Shown here piece by piece: positions 24,983 through 34,741 of a DNA stretch of 64,000 nucleotides. The DNA is taken from NCBI GenBank assembly GCA_934675205.1, contig CAKUPQ010000002.1, positions 620,001 through 684,000 on the forward strand. The letters are read 5' to 3'. Source of the DNA: an uncultured Flavobacteriaceae bacterium (lineage in GTDB: Bacteria; Bacteroidota; Bacteroidia; Flavobacteriales; Flavobacteriaceae). Under the pieces are notes generated by a model that was not told where the DNA came from, ran no database searches, and saw nothing but the letters and a program-made list of their open reading frames with translations. The translations under genes were made by a program, and so were the position numbers. Numbering within the stretch: the stretch's first letter is position 1; every line of letters starts with the position of its first letter.

Positions 24983-25180
24983 CTATACTAATCTCAATTG
25001 TTCTTTTACGCTTCTTTCATCAGCTTGGTTTACAAGTCCTGAATGCGTTAAAGCTAATTTACGCTTTTTCGATTTTTTAGTCAAAATATGACTTTTGAAA
25101 GCGTGCTTTCTCTTGATTTTTCCTGTACCGGTTACTTTGAAACGTTTCTTTGCTCCCGATTTGGTTTTCATTTTAGGCAT
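24983..25180 (-). CDS. rpmI: 50S ribosomal protein L35
   Basis: 65 residues, normal length. [20 protein letters not shown] at the start, [19 protein letters not shown] in the middle: the L35 signature. Between infC and rplT as in most bacteria. Confidence 0.97.
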   Translation of the reverse strand: MPKMKTKSGAKKRFKVTGTGKIKRKHAFKSHILTKKSKKRKLALTHSGLVNQADERSVKEQLRLV

Positions 25181-25251
25181 TTTTCCTACGTTTTATTTAA
25201 TTACTTAATCTTATTTTTTTGTACAGAGGGATAATTATCCGTCTCTACGAT

Positions 25252-25806
25252 TTATTTTTTCTTTTTAGGTGCGATGTACATTGTCATACGCTTTCCTTCC
25301 AAGACAGGCATTGCCTCTACTTTTCCGTATTCTTCCAAATCCTGTGCTAAACGCAACAACAAAATCTGACCTTGTTCTTTATAAATAATAGAACGACCTT
25401 TGAAGAATACAAAAGCTTTTAGCTTAGACCCTTCTTTAAGGAATTTTTCTGCATTTTTTCTTTTGAATTCGTAGTCGTGTTCGTCCGTTTGAGGACCAAA
25501 ACGAATTTCTTTTACAGTAATCTGTGCCGATTTTGCTTTAAGTTCTTTATCTCTTTTCTTTTGTTCGTAAAGAAACTTTTTGTAGTCCATAATTTTACAA
25601 ACAGGAGGTTCTGCATTTGGCGAAATCTCTACCAAATCCAATTCTAACTCCTCTGCCTTTTTTAAGGCAACAGCAGTTTTGTAAACTCCCATTTCTACGT
25701 TATCTCCTACAAGACGTACCTCAGGCACTCTTATATGTTCATTAATTCTGTGAGGGTCTTTTTTCTCTACACGAGGTTGATACCTTCTGTTGTTTCTTAT
25801 AGCTAT
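25252..25806 (-). CDS. infC: Translation initiation factor IF-3, non-canonical start codon
   Basis: IF-3 checks the start codon and keeps ribosomal subunits apart. The C-terminal domain is complete ([50 protein letters not shown]). An ATG/GTG search places the start inside the conserved N-terminal domain at [11 protein letters not shown]. Upstream the frame continues with the conserved start [20 protein letters not shown], which no ATG, GTG or TTG serves. The best start is ATA at 25804-25806 ([13 protein letters not shown], 184 residues); ATT four codons upstream (25816-25818), just after an in-frame TAA, is the alternative. Rare start codons are known for infC (AUU in E. coli), where they allow autoregulation by IF-3. 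Confidence 0.9.
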   Translation of the reverse strand: MAIRNNRRYQPRVEKKDPHRINEHIRVPEVRLVGDNVEMGVYKTAVALKKAEELELDLVEISPNAEPPVCKIMDYKKFLYEQKKRDKELKAKSAQITVKEIRFGPQTDEHDYEFKRKNAEKFLKEGSKLKAFVFFKGRSIIYKEQGQILLLRLAQDLEEYGKVEAMPVLEGKRMTMYIAPKKKK

Positions 25807-25916
25807 GGCTCTAAAAATTTAAGTTAAACTTCTTATTTTGTGTTAGTTATTCGTTATTAGTTAATCGTGTTTGGCAATCTGCTGATAACAAATAACTTTT
25901 TAACTATTAACCAATA

Positions 25917-27863
25917 TTAAAAAGGCTTTAATGTTTTTGCGACTTCTTCTTGAACAAATTTAGCAAAATCTTCAATCGAAATCCTTGTATTTCCTTTTCC
26001 GTCTTGTCCTTGGATACGAAGCGAAATCGTATTTGTTTTTTCCTCTTCTTCCCCTACAATCAGCATAAACGGGATTTTTTGCATCTCTGCCTCACGGATT
26101 TTCTTCCCGATAGTTTCGTTTCGGTTGTCAATGAGGGTGCGAATTTCGTAATTTTCCAGCAAATTTAAAACTTTTTTCGCATAATTTTCGTATTTCTCAC
26201 TCAAAGACAGGATTATAGCCTGTTCAGGCACCAACCAAAGAGGAAGATTTCCTGCGGTATGCTCCAATAAAATCGCTACAAAACGCTCCATCGAACCAAA
26301 CGGAGCTCTGTGAATCATCACAGGTCTGTGCAGTTTATCATCTGAACCTACATAAGTTAAATCAAAGCGTTCTGGTAAATTGTAATCTACTTGAATAGTT
26401 CCTAATTGCCATTGTCTTCCGAGAGCATCTTTGACCATAAAATCTAATTTTGGTCCATAAAATGCTGCTTCTCCACTTTCGATAACGTAATCCAAACCTT
26501 TGTCTTTCACAGCCGAAATAATCGCTTGTTCCGCTTTTTCCCAATTCTCAACCGAACCGATATATTTATCGGGATTGTCCAAATCACGAACGGAAACTTG
26601 TGCTGTAAAATTCTCGAATCCTAAAGACCCGAAAACATACAACACCAAATCAATTACTTTTTTGAATTCCTCGTCCAACTGCTCCTGCATACAGAAAATG
26701 TGTGCATCATCTTGAGTAAACCCTCGAACTCTGGTAAGTCCGTGTAATTCTCCCGATTGTTCGTAACGATAAACTGTTCCGAATTCTGCATATCTCTTTG
26801 GCAAATCCTTATAACTCCAAGGTTTTGCTTTATAAATTTCACAGTGATGAGGGCAGTTCATCGGTTTTAGCAAAAATTCCTCTCCTTCGTTCGGAGTGTG
26901 AATCGGTTGGAAACTATCTGCTCCGTATTTGGCATAATGCCCGGAAGTTACATACAATTCTTTGTGTCCGATATGAGGGGAAACAACTTGTTCGTAACCT
27001 GCTTTTTTCTGTGCTTTTTTCAAAAACTGCTCCAATCTGTCACGAAGTGCGGCTCCTTTGGGAAGCCATAAAGGAAGGCCTTGTCCTACTTTTTGCGAAA
27101 AATGGAACAATTCTAATTCCTTTCCTAACTTTCTGTGGTCACGTTTTTTAGCTTCTTCTAAAAGTTCGAGATATTCCGTTAAATCTTTTTGTTTTGGGAA
27201 CGAAATTCCGTACACACGAGTTAATTGCTTGTTCTTTTCATCTCCTCTCCAATATGCTCCTGCTACACTCAAAATCTTAACTGCTTTGATAATTCCCGTA
27301 TTCGGAATGTGTCCTCCACGACATAAATCCGTAAAGTTGGAATGGTCGCAAAACGTAATAGTTCCGTCTTCCAAATTCTCAATCAACTCAACTTTATACG
27401 GATTATTTTCTTTTTTATAAAAATCCAAAGCGGCTGCTTTTGTAGCCGAACGCATTTTGAAATCGTGCTTTTCACGAGCTATTTCAAGCATTTTGTCCTC
27501 AATCTTTTTGAAATCGTTGTCCGAAATTTTATTTTCTCCGAAATCTACGTCATAATAAAATCCGTTTTCGATTGCAGGTCCGATTGTCAGCTTGATATTC
27601 GGGTATAATTCCTGTAAAGCCTGTGCCAAAACGTGGGAAGTCGAATGCCAAAATGCCTTTTTCCCTTCTTTGTCATTCCAAGTATAAAGAACCAAAGAAC
27701 CGTCAGTGGTCAAAGGGGTTTCCGTTTCCACAGCCGTACTATTGAAAGAGGCAGAAATCACGTTTCTTGCCAATCCCTCGCTTATACTTTTAGCAACTTC
27801 CATCGGAGTTACTCCACTCTGAAACTCCTTAACCGAACCGTCAGGTAATGTTATCTTTATCAT
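25917..27863 (-). CDS. thrS: Threonyl-tRNA synthetase
   Basis: 648 residues. An N-terminal TGS domain ([20 protein letters not shown]), the editing domain with [11 protein letters not shown] and the C-terminal SAC-type block GGHIPNTG are followed by the class II core: [40 protein letters not shown] and [17 protein letters not shown] (motif 3). The anticodon-binding domain closes the protein. First gene of the thrS-infC-rpmI-rplT operon. About 110 bp separate it from infC. Confidence 0.98.
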   Translation of the reverse strand: MIKITLPDGSVKEFQSGVTPMEVAKSISEGLARNVISASFNSTAVETETPLTTDGSLVLYTWNDKEGKKAFWHSTSHVLAQALQELYPNIKLTIGPAIENGFYYDVDFGENKISDNDFKKIEDKMLEIAREKHDFKMRSATKAAALDFYKKENNPYKVELIENLEDGTITFCDHSNFTDLCRGGHIPNTGIIKAVKILSVAGAYWRGDEKNKQLTRVYGISFPKQKDLTEYLELLEEAKKRDHRKLGKELELFHFSQKVGQGLPLWLPKGAALRDRLEQFLKKAQKKAGYEQVVSPHIGHKELYVTSGHYAKYGADSFQPIHTPNEGEEFLLKPMNCPHHCEIYKAKPWSYKDLPKRYAEFGTVYRYEQSGELHGLTRVRGFTQDDAHIFCMQEQLDEEFKKVIDLVLYVFGSLGFENFTAQVSVRDLDNPDKYIGSVENWEKAEQAIISAVKDKGLDYVIESGEAAFYGPKLDFMVKDALGRQWQLGTIQVDYNLPERFDLTYVGSDDKLHRPVMIHRAPFGSMERFVAILLEHTAGNLPLWLVPEQAIILSLSEKYENYAKKVLNLLENYEIRTLIDNRNETIGKKIREAEMQKIPFMLIVGEEEEKTNTISLRIQGQDGKGNTRISIEDFAKFVQEEVAKTLKPF

Positions 27864-27967
27864 TCTTGAAAAATTTTAGGGTGCAAATTTAGTAATTATT
27901 TACGTTGAAAGAGCATAGATGGCACAGATTTTTATGATTTTGTGTGATTTATGTCGTTTATAAAAAA

Positions 27968-27992
27968 CTAACGAAGTTTAGAACTTCGTTAG
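27968..27992 (-). terminator. Terminator after the nuclease gene
   Basis: CTAACGAAGTT (27968-27978) and AACTTCGTTAG (27982-27992) form a perfect 11-bp stem; on the minus strand it is followed by TTTTTTA. The adjacent stretch 27901-27960 also carries a half copy of the CACAGATTTTTATGAT intergenic element. Confidence 0.8.
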
Positions 27993-28005
27993 AGTTTAAA
28001 AAATA

Positions 28006-28848
28006 TCATTTAAACCAAACAGGCTGTACAGCACTCTCCAATTTCTCCTCAATTTTATCATCTAAAAAATGAAAGAAATCAATGCTTGTAAGGGTTTCGA
28101 TGCTATCAGTAGTAACAATATACTCGTTCAGAGGTTTTCGGTTTTCTTCTTTGTGCGGAATCAGATAAGTAAGCATTTTGTACTCTTTCCCGTCTTGATA
28201 AAGCAATATTTTATAGAAATATTCGGGAACAGCTACTTTTTCTTTTCCGATGGTTTTGAGATTATCGGTTAAAATTCCTCCTGTAACCACATAAACTTTT
28301 CCGTTTTTTCGGACGAAATTCCGAACTTTCATCTCCAAACTGTTCCAAATTCCCGTATTGAATTCGTACAATTGAGGTGAAATATTCGAAGTAAAAAACG
28401 TTTCGTCATAAGCCTCTTTTGAAAAAATCCTATCTCCTGCAGGAAGTAAATGCCCTCTTGTATAACCCGAATTTTTGTAATTGTTCCAATGTGCTGATTC
28501 GGTTTTTACTTTGGGGTCTTGGTTAAAGTAAGGTCTTTTGTGCTTTCCTCCCGAAATATGTTCCTGTTTCAACTCATAAGCAACCCATTCTGCCTGTTCA
28601 TATTTTTCGGAATACGACAGATAATATGTGGAATGTTCCACCACCTGATTGGTAGTCGAAGTCGGTAAAAAATAAACTCCTTCTGTATTATGAGTAACAA
28701 CTTCTTCCGTCTTTTTTGGTTCGGAAAATGCTGTTTCTTTATTCGATTTCAAAAAACCAAAATCCGCTTTGTTCAACACAAAAAGCACGATAAACACTAT
28801 CGCAACAAAAATGTAATACTTTTTATTTTTGGGTTTACTTCGTAACAT
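28006..28848 (-). CDS. Membrane-anchored DNA/RNA non-specific endonuclease
   Basis: 280 residues. A basic N-terminus and one membrane segment (about residues 11-28, YYIFVAIVFIVLFVL) place the nuclease domain outside the inner membrane. The beta-beta-alpha-Me nuclease domain has YTRGHLLPAGDRIFS where the family usually has DRGHLAPAAD; the catalytic His is kept but Asp is replaced by Thr. SNISPQLYEFNTGIWNSLE supplies the metal-binding Asn/Glu region, and VYVVTGGI follows. Likely degrades DNA and RNA in the periplasm for nutrition or defence. The Asp to Thr change occurs in some homologues and does not by itself imply inactivity. Confidence 0.88.
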   Translation of the reverse strand: MLRSKPKNKKYYIFVAIVFIVLFVLNKADFGFLKSNKETAFSEPKKTEEVVTHNTEGVYFLPTSTTNQVVEHSTYYLSYSEKYEQAEWVAYELKQEHISGGKHKRPYFNQDPKVKTESAHWNNYKNSGYTRGHLLPAGDRIFSKEAYDETFFTSNISPQLYEFNTGIWNSLEMKVRNFVRKNGKVYVVTGGILTDNLKTIGKEKVAVPEYFYKILLYQDGKEYKMLTYLIPHKEENRKPLNEYIVTTDSIETLTSIDFFHFLDDKIEEKLESAVQPVWFK

Positions 28849-28875
28849 AAAATATATAATTGTAAGTATTATTTT

Positions 28876-29009
28876 ACCACATAGTTACATAGGTTTTATA
28901 TTTTAGTTGTCTTCGACAAAACACATAGTTTCACAAAAAAACCTATGTTTTACCAAAGGTAAACTATCTAATTCTGATATAAAATATTCTTTCTATGTAT
29001 CTATGTGGT
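28876..29009. repeat. Intergenic palindrome, 17-bp arms
   Basis: ACCACATAGTTACATAG (28876-28892) is mirrored at 28993-29009 with one mismatch. Further internal pairs (CATAGGTTT with AAACCTATG) suggest a large cruciform. Located between the flippase and nuclease genes. Confidence 0.6.
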
Positions 29010-29020
29010 TTAATATCCGA

Positions 29021-30481
29021 TTATCTTTTTAGAACAGCTTTAAGTGTATCTTTTTCCAAATAATAAATCACTCCCGAAAACAAGGCTATAAACCCGATTC
29101 CGACAAAATAATTTTCTCTGAAATGATAGAAATAAACATAAGAAAACAGCACGGAAACTCCAAGATAGATTCCGATTTTTTTCATATCATACGGAATGTA
29201 ATAATATTTTTTTCCGAGAATGTACGAAATAATCATCATCGTTCCGTAAGCGACCAAAGTAGCGATGGCAGAACCCATATACGAATATTTAGGAATTAAA
29301 ATAAAGTTCAAAATAAGGGTCAAGATTGCTCCAACAATCGAAATATAAGCTCCCATTTTGGTTTTGTCCGTCAGTTTGTACCAAACCGAAAGATTGTGAT
29401 AAATTCCCAAAAAGAAATTAGCCAAAATAATTAGAGGAACGACAATCATTCCGTCCCAATAAACCTCGTTCGGAATCATTATTTGCTTTAAAATATCTGA
29501 AAAAACAATGACTACAAGCAAAATTAACGAGCCGAAAATCACAAAATATTTGGTAATATTTGCGTAGGTTTTCGGAGCGTTTTCGTTTTTAGCATAGCTA
29601 AAGAAAAATGGCTCAATTCCCAAACGAAAAGCTGTTGCAAACAAAACCATAAAAAGTCCGAGTTTGTAACAAGCTCCATAAATTCCGACTTCGTGTTGAG
29701 CTATATCTTCGGGAAGTATATAATCCAAAAGGATTTTGTCAAAATGCTCGTTTATCGCAAAGGCAATTCCCGCAACCAAAACAGGAAGACTGTATTTCAT
29801 CATTCGTTTCCATAATTCGGAGTCGAAAGCCCAATTCAGCTTAATATAATCAGGAAGAAAATACAAAAACGTAAGCAGACTCGCTATCAGATTTGACACG
29901 AATATATACCCGACCTGAAAATCCTCTACATAAATCAGACTAAAAACAGAATCAGGATTTTGATGGGCTAATTTTGGAAGAAAAACCAAAAAGAAAATAT
30001 TTAGTCCGAGATTTATAAGTGTATTCAGAATCTTTATAAAAGCAAACCGAATAGGTCTTTGCTTTATCCGAAGTTTAGAAAACGGAATCACAACCAATGC
30101 GTCCAAAAACAAAATCCAAATGATATAAGTAATGTATTCTATATCAACTTTTATCAGATTGGCAATCGTGTTTTGAGTGAGCAAAGCCAAAATCAAAAAT
30201 CCGACAGAACTCCAAAAAATCGAAATCGTAGAAGTCTGAATAACAGTTTGTTTTTTTTCTTCCGAGCTGTAAAACCTAAAAAATGAAGTTTCCATTCCGT
30301 AAGACAGAATCACATTCATAAATACCAAATACGAAAAGATAACGGTTATTTCTCCGTAATCACTTGCAGTATTCAAGTAGGAAACGTAAAGAGGAAGCAA
30401 AATAAAACTGAACATTCTCGGAACAACCGTAGCTAATCCGTAAATGGTCGTTTGCTTGAAAAGACTTTTATAGAGACTCAA
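29021..30481 (-). CDS. Polysaccharide flippase (Wzx/MOP superfamily)
   Basis: 486 residues with about 12-14 membrane segments. The N-terminus SLYKSLFKQTTIYGLATVVP and the RMFSFILLPLYVSYLNTASD motif are typical of lipid-linked oligosaccharide flippases in Bacteroidota. The middle RMMKYSLPVLVAGIAFAINE is the second conserved region. Moves undecaprenyl-linked sugars across the inner membrane for surface glycans. No glycosyltransferase genes are nearby, so the glycan involved is unknown. Confidence 0.88.
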   Translation of the reverse strand: MSLYKSLFKQTTIYGLATVVPRMFSFILLPLYVSYLNTASDYGEITVIFSYLVFMNVILSYGMETSFFRFYSSEEKKQTVIQTSTISIFWSSVGFLILALLTQNTIANLIKVDIEYITYIIWILFLDALVVIPFSKLRIKQRPIRFAFIKILNTLINLGLNIFFLVFLPKLAHQNPDSVFSLIYVEDFQVGYIFVSNLIASLLTFLYFLPDYIKLNWAFDSELWKRMMKYSLPVLVAGIAFAINEHFDKILLDYILPEDIAQHEVGIYGACYKLGLFMVLFATAFRLGIEPFFFSYAKNENAPKTYANITKYFVIFGSLILLVVIVFSDILKQIMIPNEVYWDGMIVVPLIILANFFLGIYHNLSVWYKLTDKTKMGAYISIVGAILTLILNFILIPKYSYMGSAIATLVAYGTMMIISYILGKKYYYIPYDMKKIGIYLGVSVLFSYVYFYHFRENYFVGIGFIALFSGVIYYLEKDTLKAVLKR

Positions 30482-30516
30482 TTTTTTTCTGAATTTAATG
30501 CAAAGATAGTTTTTTT

Positions 30517-30576
30517 AGTTTTCAGTCGCAGTTTTCAGTCGCAGTTTTCAGAACTGCCAACTGCGACTGCGACTGT
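30517..30576. repeat. 13-bp tandem repeat folding into a hairpin
   Basis: AGTTTTCAGTCGC occurs at 30517-30529 and 30530-30542, with a partial third copy to 30551; the reverse complement AACTGCGACTGCGACTG follows. Located in the divergent region between the flippase and ABC ATPase genes. Confidence 0.65.
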
Positions 30577-30601
30577 AAACTATTTTTTGTATTTTTGAAA
30601 A

Positions 30602-31378
30602 ATGAATTCCATTCTAAAAATATCGGACTTAACCATTGGTTACAAAACTTCAAAATCTGAAATTGTTGTAGCTGAAAACATTGATTTAGAACTCAATAAA
30701 GAAAAACTTACAGCATTAGTCGGAGCAAACGGAATCGGAAAATCTACACTTTTAAAAACCATTCTTGGATTTGAAAAACCGTTTAATGGAAACATTTTTT
30801 TGAACGATAAAAATATTTCTGAAATTCCTCAAAAAGAATTAGCTCAATATATAAGTGTAGTTTTGACGGAAAAATTGCCTCCGAGCAATTTATCGGTTTA
30901 CGAACTTGTTGCTCTCGGAAGACAACCCTACACAAATTGGATAGGAGAATTATCAGATTCGGATAAAGAACAGGTGCAAAAATCAATAGAACTCACGCAA
31001 ATTCAAGAGTTTACCAATAAAAAGTACTTTGAATTAAGTGACGGACAGCTCCAAAGAGTGATGATTGCACGTGCTTTGGCTCAAAATACCGAGCTGATGA
31101 TTTTGGACGAACCCACTACGCATTTGGATTTACTGCATAAAATTTCGGTTTTTAAATTGCTAAAAAAATTAGCCCAACAAACCGAAAAATTAGTTTTGTT
31201 TTCAACACACGATATTGATTTGGCTATCGAATTTTGTGATGAAATTATCGTAATGACTCCTGACAAAACCCAAAAAGATACCCCCGAAAATCTGATTAAA
31301 AATGAAGTTTTTGACGAATTATTCTCTAATGAATTAGTTTGGTTTGATAAAGAAAAACGGAAGTTTGTTTTTGAATAG
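30602..31378 (+). CDS. ABC transporter ATP-binding protein, Fe3+-siderophore/cobalamin type
   Basis: 258 residues. Walker A GANGIGKSTLLKTILG, Q-loop region ISVVLTEKLPPSNL, signature FELSDGQLQRVMIARALAQN (SDGQ instead of SGGQ, common in the FecE/BtuD-like group), Walker B LMILDEPTTHLDLLHK and H-loop STHD. Powers uptake of iron chelates or vitamin B12 with FecCD-type permeases. No permease or binding protein gene is adjacent; the downstream neighbour is a convergent MFS gene, so its partners lie elsewhere. TATTTTTG at 30590-30597 is very close to the ATG, implying a near-leaderless message. Confidence 0.9.
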   Translation: MNSILKISDLTIGYKTSKSEIVVAENIDLELNKEKLTALVGANGIGKSTLLKTILGFEKPFNGNIFLNDKNISEIPQKELAQYISVVLTEKLPPSNLSVYELVALGRQPYTNWIGELSDSDKEQVQKSIELTQIQEFTNKKYFELSDGQLQRVMIARALAQNTELMILDEPTTHLDLLHKISVFKLLKKLAQQTEKLVLFSTHDIDLAIEFCDEIIVMTPDKTQKDTPENLIKNEVFDELFSNELVWFDKEKRKFVFE

Positions 31379-31426
31379 AACATTTATAAAATTATGAATT
31401 TGAAATTACGAATTCATAACTCATAA

Positions 31427-32602
31427 TTACTTAATTCGATTTTTTTCAAAAACCCGTCTTGAATTAACCCAATAAATAACAAGTCCGACAAAGCACAAAC
31501 CTGCAGTAATCAGATACATAGTCGAAAAGCTATAATGGTCTCCGATATAAGCTCCGACCAGCATTCCGATTCCGATTCCCAAGTCAAAACCTGTCAGATA
31601 AGTAGAATTGGCAGTTCCTCTTTTGGAACTCGAAGCCATATTGATATAAATGGTTTGTAGGGCTGGAAAAAGCGTTCCGTAGCCTAAACCAATCAAAAAA
31701 GCGGACAAACAAAAAGCCTCAACCGAGTGAAAAAGTGCAAAAAATATAAACCCTCCGACAATAACCAAAAGTGCCACAGCCATTACTTGGTGAATATAGC
31801 CTTTATCTACAAAACGTCCTGATGTAACTCTGGACAGAATCAATCCACAAGCCAAAAACAAAAAGAAAACTCCCGGATTATCTACTCCTGTCTGTCTTCC
31901 GTACAGGACAGCAAAAGCCACTAAAGTTCCCCATCCAAAAGTGATAAAAAGCTGATTGAAAAATATCGGAATTCCTTTAACCAACATAAATCTATCCGAA
32001 GACATCGGAGGAATTTTGTCTAATTTTTCCCTTTTCGGAATTTTAATAAACCACACAGCAATAATGGATAAAATTCCCATTATCAAAGCACAGGTTACAA
32101 GAGCATAAAAACCTTTGGATTCGTAAATATTAACAGCTATAAAAGGAGCAATTGCCATTGCAATATTGGTGTTTACTCCAAAATATCCGATTCCTTCGGC
32201 TCTTCGTGAGGCAGGAATCAAATCAATAGCAACCGTATTGGAAGAAACGGTTGTCAATCCCCAGAAAAGTCCGTGAATAAAGCGAAGAATCACAAAATAA
32301 GCAACCGAAAAAGCGACAAAATAATAACCTAAATAAATGGTTATAAAACAAATAAGCCCAAACAAAAATAAAGGCTTACGTTTATACACATCAACCCAAT
32401 ACCCACAAAACGGACGAATCAGCAAAAGTGCAATCGCATACGAAGATAAAACGATTCCGATTTGTGAAGCCTCAACTTTCAATTCTTCTGATAAAAAAAT
32501 TGGAATAATAGGCATTAATAAATTGAACGAACAAGCAACCAAAAAGTTTGCTATACAAGCAATAATAAAGTTTTTGTTCCAGATTTTTTCTTTTGTACTC
32601 AT
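31427..32602 (-). CDS. MFS transporter
   Basis: 391 residues with 12 membrane segments. The GxLaDrxGrr-like loop 2-3 reads RPFCGYWVDVYKRKPLFLFG, and the second half repeats it as RVTSGRFVDKGYIHQ. Belongs to the drug-efflux-like major facilitator group. Substrate unknown. The gene is convergent with the ABC ATPase. Confidence 0.87.
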   Translation of the reverse strand: MSTKEKIWNKNFIIACIANFLVACSFNLLMPIIPIFLSEELKVEASQIGIVLSSYAIALLLIRPFCGYWVDVYKRKPLFLFGLICFITIYLGYYFVAFSVAYFVILRFIHGLFWGLTTVSSNTVAIDLIPASRRAEGIGYFGVNTNIAMAIAPFIAVNIYESKGFYALVTCALIMGILSIIAVWFIKIPKREKLDKIPPMSSDRFMLVKGIPIFFNQLFITFGWGTLVAFAVLYGRQTGVDNPGVFFLFLACGLILSRVTSGRFVDKGYIHQVMAVALLVIVGGFIFFALFHSVEAFCLSAFLIGLGYGTLFPALQTIYINMASSSKRGTANSTYLTGFDLGIGIGMLVGAYIGDHYSFSTMYLITAGLCFVGLVIYWVNSRRVFEKNRIK

Positions 32603-32671
32603 ACCGCTTGCAAAAGTACAGAATATAAGGATTGAAGAAGTTAAAAGTTTATAAAAAATTATCTCAACACC

Positions 32672-34699
32672 TTACAACAATCCGTTATACTTTCTGATAA
32701 ACCATTCCAAACCAAGCAAAGCAACAATAATTCCGAGAAGTGTCCAGAAATCAATCAAAGGTATTTTTTTGGTTTGCTCTTTCTGAACGGATTTAAAGTT
32801 TTCGTTGGCTAATAATTCGTCAATCAAAGTATTAATAGTGCTTTCAAAAAATACTTTTCCGTTTGTGTTTTGAGCCAAAAGTTGCAGTTTTTTGTAATCT
32901 GCATTAGTATATTGCTTTTCGATGTCGAAATCAATCACTTCAAAATTCCCTGTATATGAGGTGTTTGTCGAAAGTTCCTTAACCATAAACGAATATTCCC
33001 CTGCTTCCAATCCGTCAAGATTTACTTTGTAATAGTTGTGACTTTTGAGCAAATCGTATGATTTTGTCTGATTTGTCGCATTGTTTTTGACCGAAATCGA
33101 AAGTCTTGCATTCTGGTCAAACTCATAATTTTTATTGAAATATTGAGCCGAAATTTCGATGTTTTCTCCCGAATTATAGAAGTTTTCGTGGTTTACGACA
33201 AGTGATTTTTTCTTGTTATCCGTAGCCAAATATTGGGTGATTTTATTCACGAAAATATCAAAATCCTCAAAAGATTCCGTTTTGGAAAAATGGCTTAACC
33301 TCCATTTCCAAATTCCTTCTCCAAGTAGAACAGCTGTTCGTTGCGAACCATTTTCAGAGAAAAACAAAAGTGGCTTTTCGGTATTTATATTTCGGATTTT
33401 AGCCTCCAAAAGCGTGGAAATGTGCTGTTTGATTTCGAGATTTCCGTACAAGTTTTCTAAAGGAGGAAAATCGTCAAAACCAATATTTTCCTGTGCAAAA
33501 GATGAAAATCCCGATTTATAATCAGCCAAATAATCTTCTTTTTGCATGGATTGTCTGAAACCAAAAACATTTTGCTGATTGCTTAAAAAATTAAAATCCG
33601 TATGTTTTCCTGTTATCAGAAAATAATTTTTGTCCGCATTTTTGATTTCCGTAAAAACTTTCTGAAACGATTGTGTCGGTTGGTACAAAACAACTACGTC
33701 AAAATCGGATAACGAAGTTATTTTTTGTGTATTCAAAATCGAAACTTTATGTTGTTCGTTGCTTTCGATTGCTCGTTTTAAAGCTCCCAAATCGGGGTGT
33801 GTAATGTCGGAAATTATGCCAACTTCTGTCTTTTGGTCAATGATTTCGACTGCAAAGTTTTTGACGTTATTATACGTGTTTTTTTCGTTTTCGGAAGACG
33901 AAACAACTGCTTTATATACTTGAACTCCTACTTTAGATGCATCTAATAAGGCATTGACAATGTGAGATTTTTTGTCTTTGCTAAATATTACTTTCTCCCG
34001 AAACAAAACACTTTCTCCTTGTCTTATTGTGAAATCAGATTCTATTGTTTTTTCTCCTTCATATCCTAAAAATATTTCGACCGGAAATTTATTTTTATGA
34101 AAGGCATATCGGTTGGCATTGAGCTGGTTTATTTTCAAATCAAGATGCACAATCGTATCTCCTAAAATAATGGGATAAACGAAATTTCCATTCGGAAAAG
34201 CATACAAATAATCAGCTCCTAAAGTCTGATTTCCGTCTGACAAAAGCACAGTCGGAAAGGTTTTGTTTCGGAAAATGGAGGTTGTATTTTTGGCTAATTT
34301 GTCAATTCTCGTCTGATTTCCGTTAAAATCAAACTCGTCTGACAATCGACTTTCCGAATCAAATCCGAAAACTTGAACATCAAATTTTTCTTTTAAATCG
34401 CTGTTTGATTGTATTTTTTCTTTTACGGCTAAAGCAATTTCGTTTTGATTCAGCTCTTTTATCGAACGGGAATTATCCACAGCCACAACAAGTGGAGTTT
34501 TTACGATTTCGTGATTGGTTTGGGTTATTTTCGGGTTAATCAACAAGAGTAACACTCCAAAAAGAGCCAAAAAACGAAGTAAAAAAAGGAGTTTATTTGC
34601 TTTTAATTTACTTTTCGACTTGTAAAAATACTGAAACCACGAAAGCCCCAAAGCCAAAACAAAAGCTGATAATACTAATAATATCGTAGATATTTCCAT
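32672..34699 (-). CDS. Membrane protein with VWA-like domain
   Basis: 675 residues. Two membrane segments at the N-terminus (about residues 5-25 and 40-60), then a von Willebrand A-type domain whose metal site DNSRS (VVAVDNSRSIKELNQ) is the DxSxS MIDAS motif and TVLLSDGNQTLGAD supplies the second part. A long periplasmic region with Ig-like segments (FPVEIFLGYEGEKTIES, NIEISAQYFNKNYEF) and a C-terminal membrane helix (FWTLLGIIVALLGLEWFI) follow. Similar large VWA proteins are conserved in Flavobacteriia, but no function is established. It has no MoxR or BatA-E neighbours here. Confidence 0.75.
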   Translation of the reverse strand: MEISTILLVLSAFVLALGLSWFQYFYKSKSKLKANKLLFLLRFLALFGVLLLLINPKITQTNHEIVKTPLVVAVDNSRSIKELNQNEIALAVKEKIQSNSDLKEKFDVQVFGFDSESRLSDEFDFNGNQTRIDKLAKNTTSIFRNKTFPTVLLSDGNQTLGADYLYAFPNGNFVYPIILGDTIVHLDLKINQLNANRYAFHKNKFPVEIFLGYEGEKTIESDFTIRQGESVLFREKVIFSKDKKSHIVNALLDASKVGVQVYKAVVSSSENEKNTYNNVKNFAVEIIDQKTEVGIISDITHPDLGALKRAIESNEQHKVSILNTQKITSLSDFDVVVLYQPTQSFQKVFTEIKNADKNYFLITGKHTDFNFLSNQQNVFGFRQSMQKEDYLADYKSGFSSFAQENIGFDDFPPLENLYGNLEIKQHISTLLEAKIRNINTEKPLLFFSENGSQRTAVLLGEGIWKWRLSHFSKTESFEDFDIFVNKITQYLATDNKKKSLVVNHENFYNSGENIEISAQYFNKNYEFDQNARLSISVKNNATNQTKSYDLLKSHNYYKVNLDGLEAGEYSFMVKELSTNTSYTGNFEVIDFDIEKQYTNADYKKLQLLAQNTNGKVFFESTINTLIDELLANENFKSVQKEQTKKIPLIDFWTLLGIIVALLGLEWFIRKYNGLL

Positions 34700-34741
34700 T
34701 TGAGTTAGTTCAAAAGCTCAAAAATACAAAAAATAGAACTT

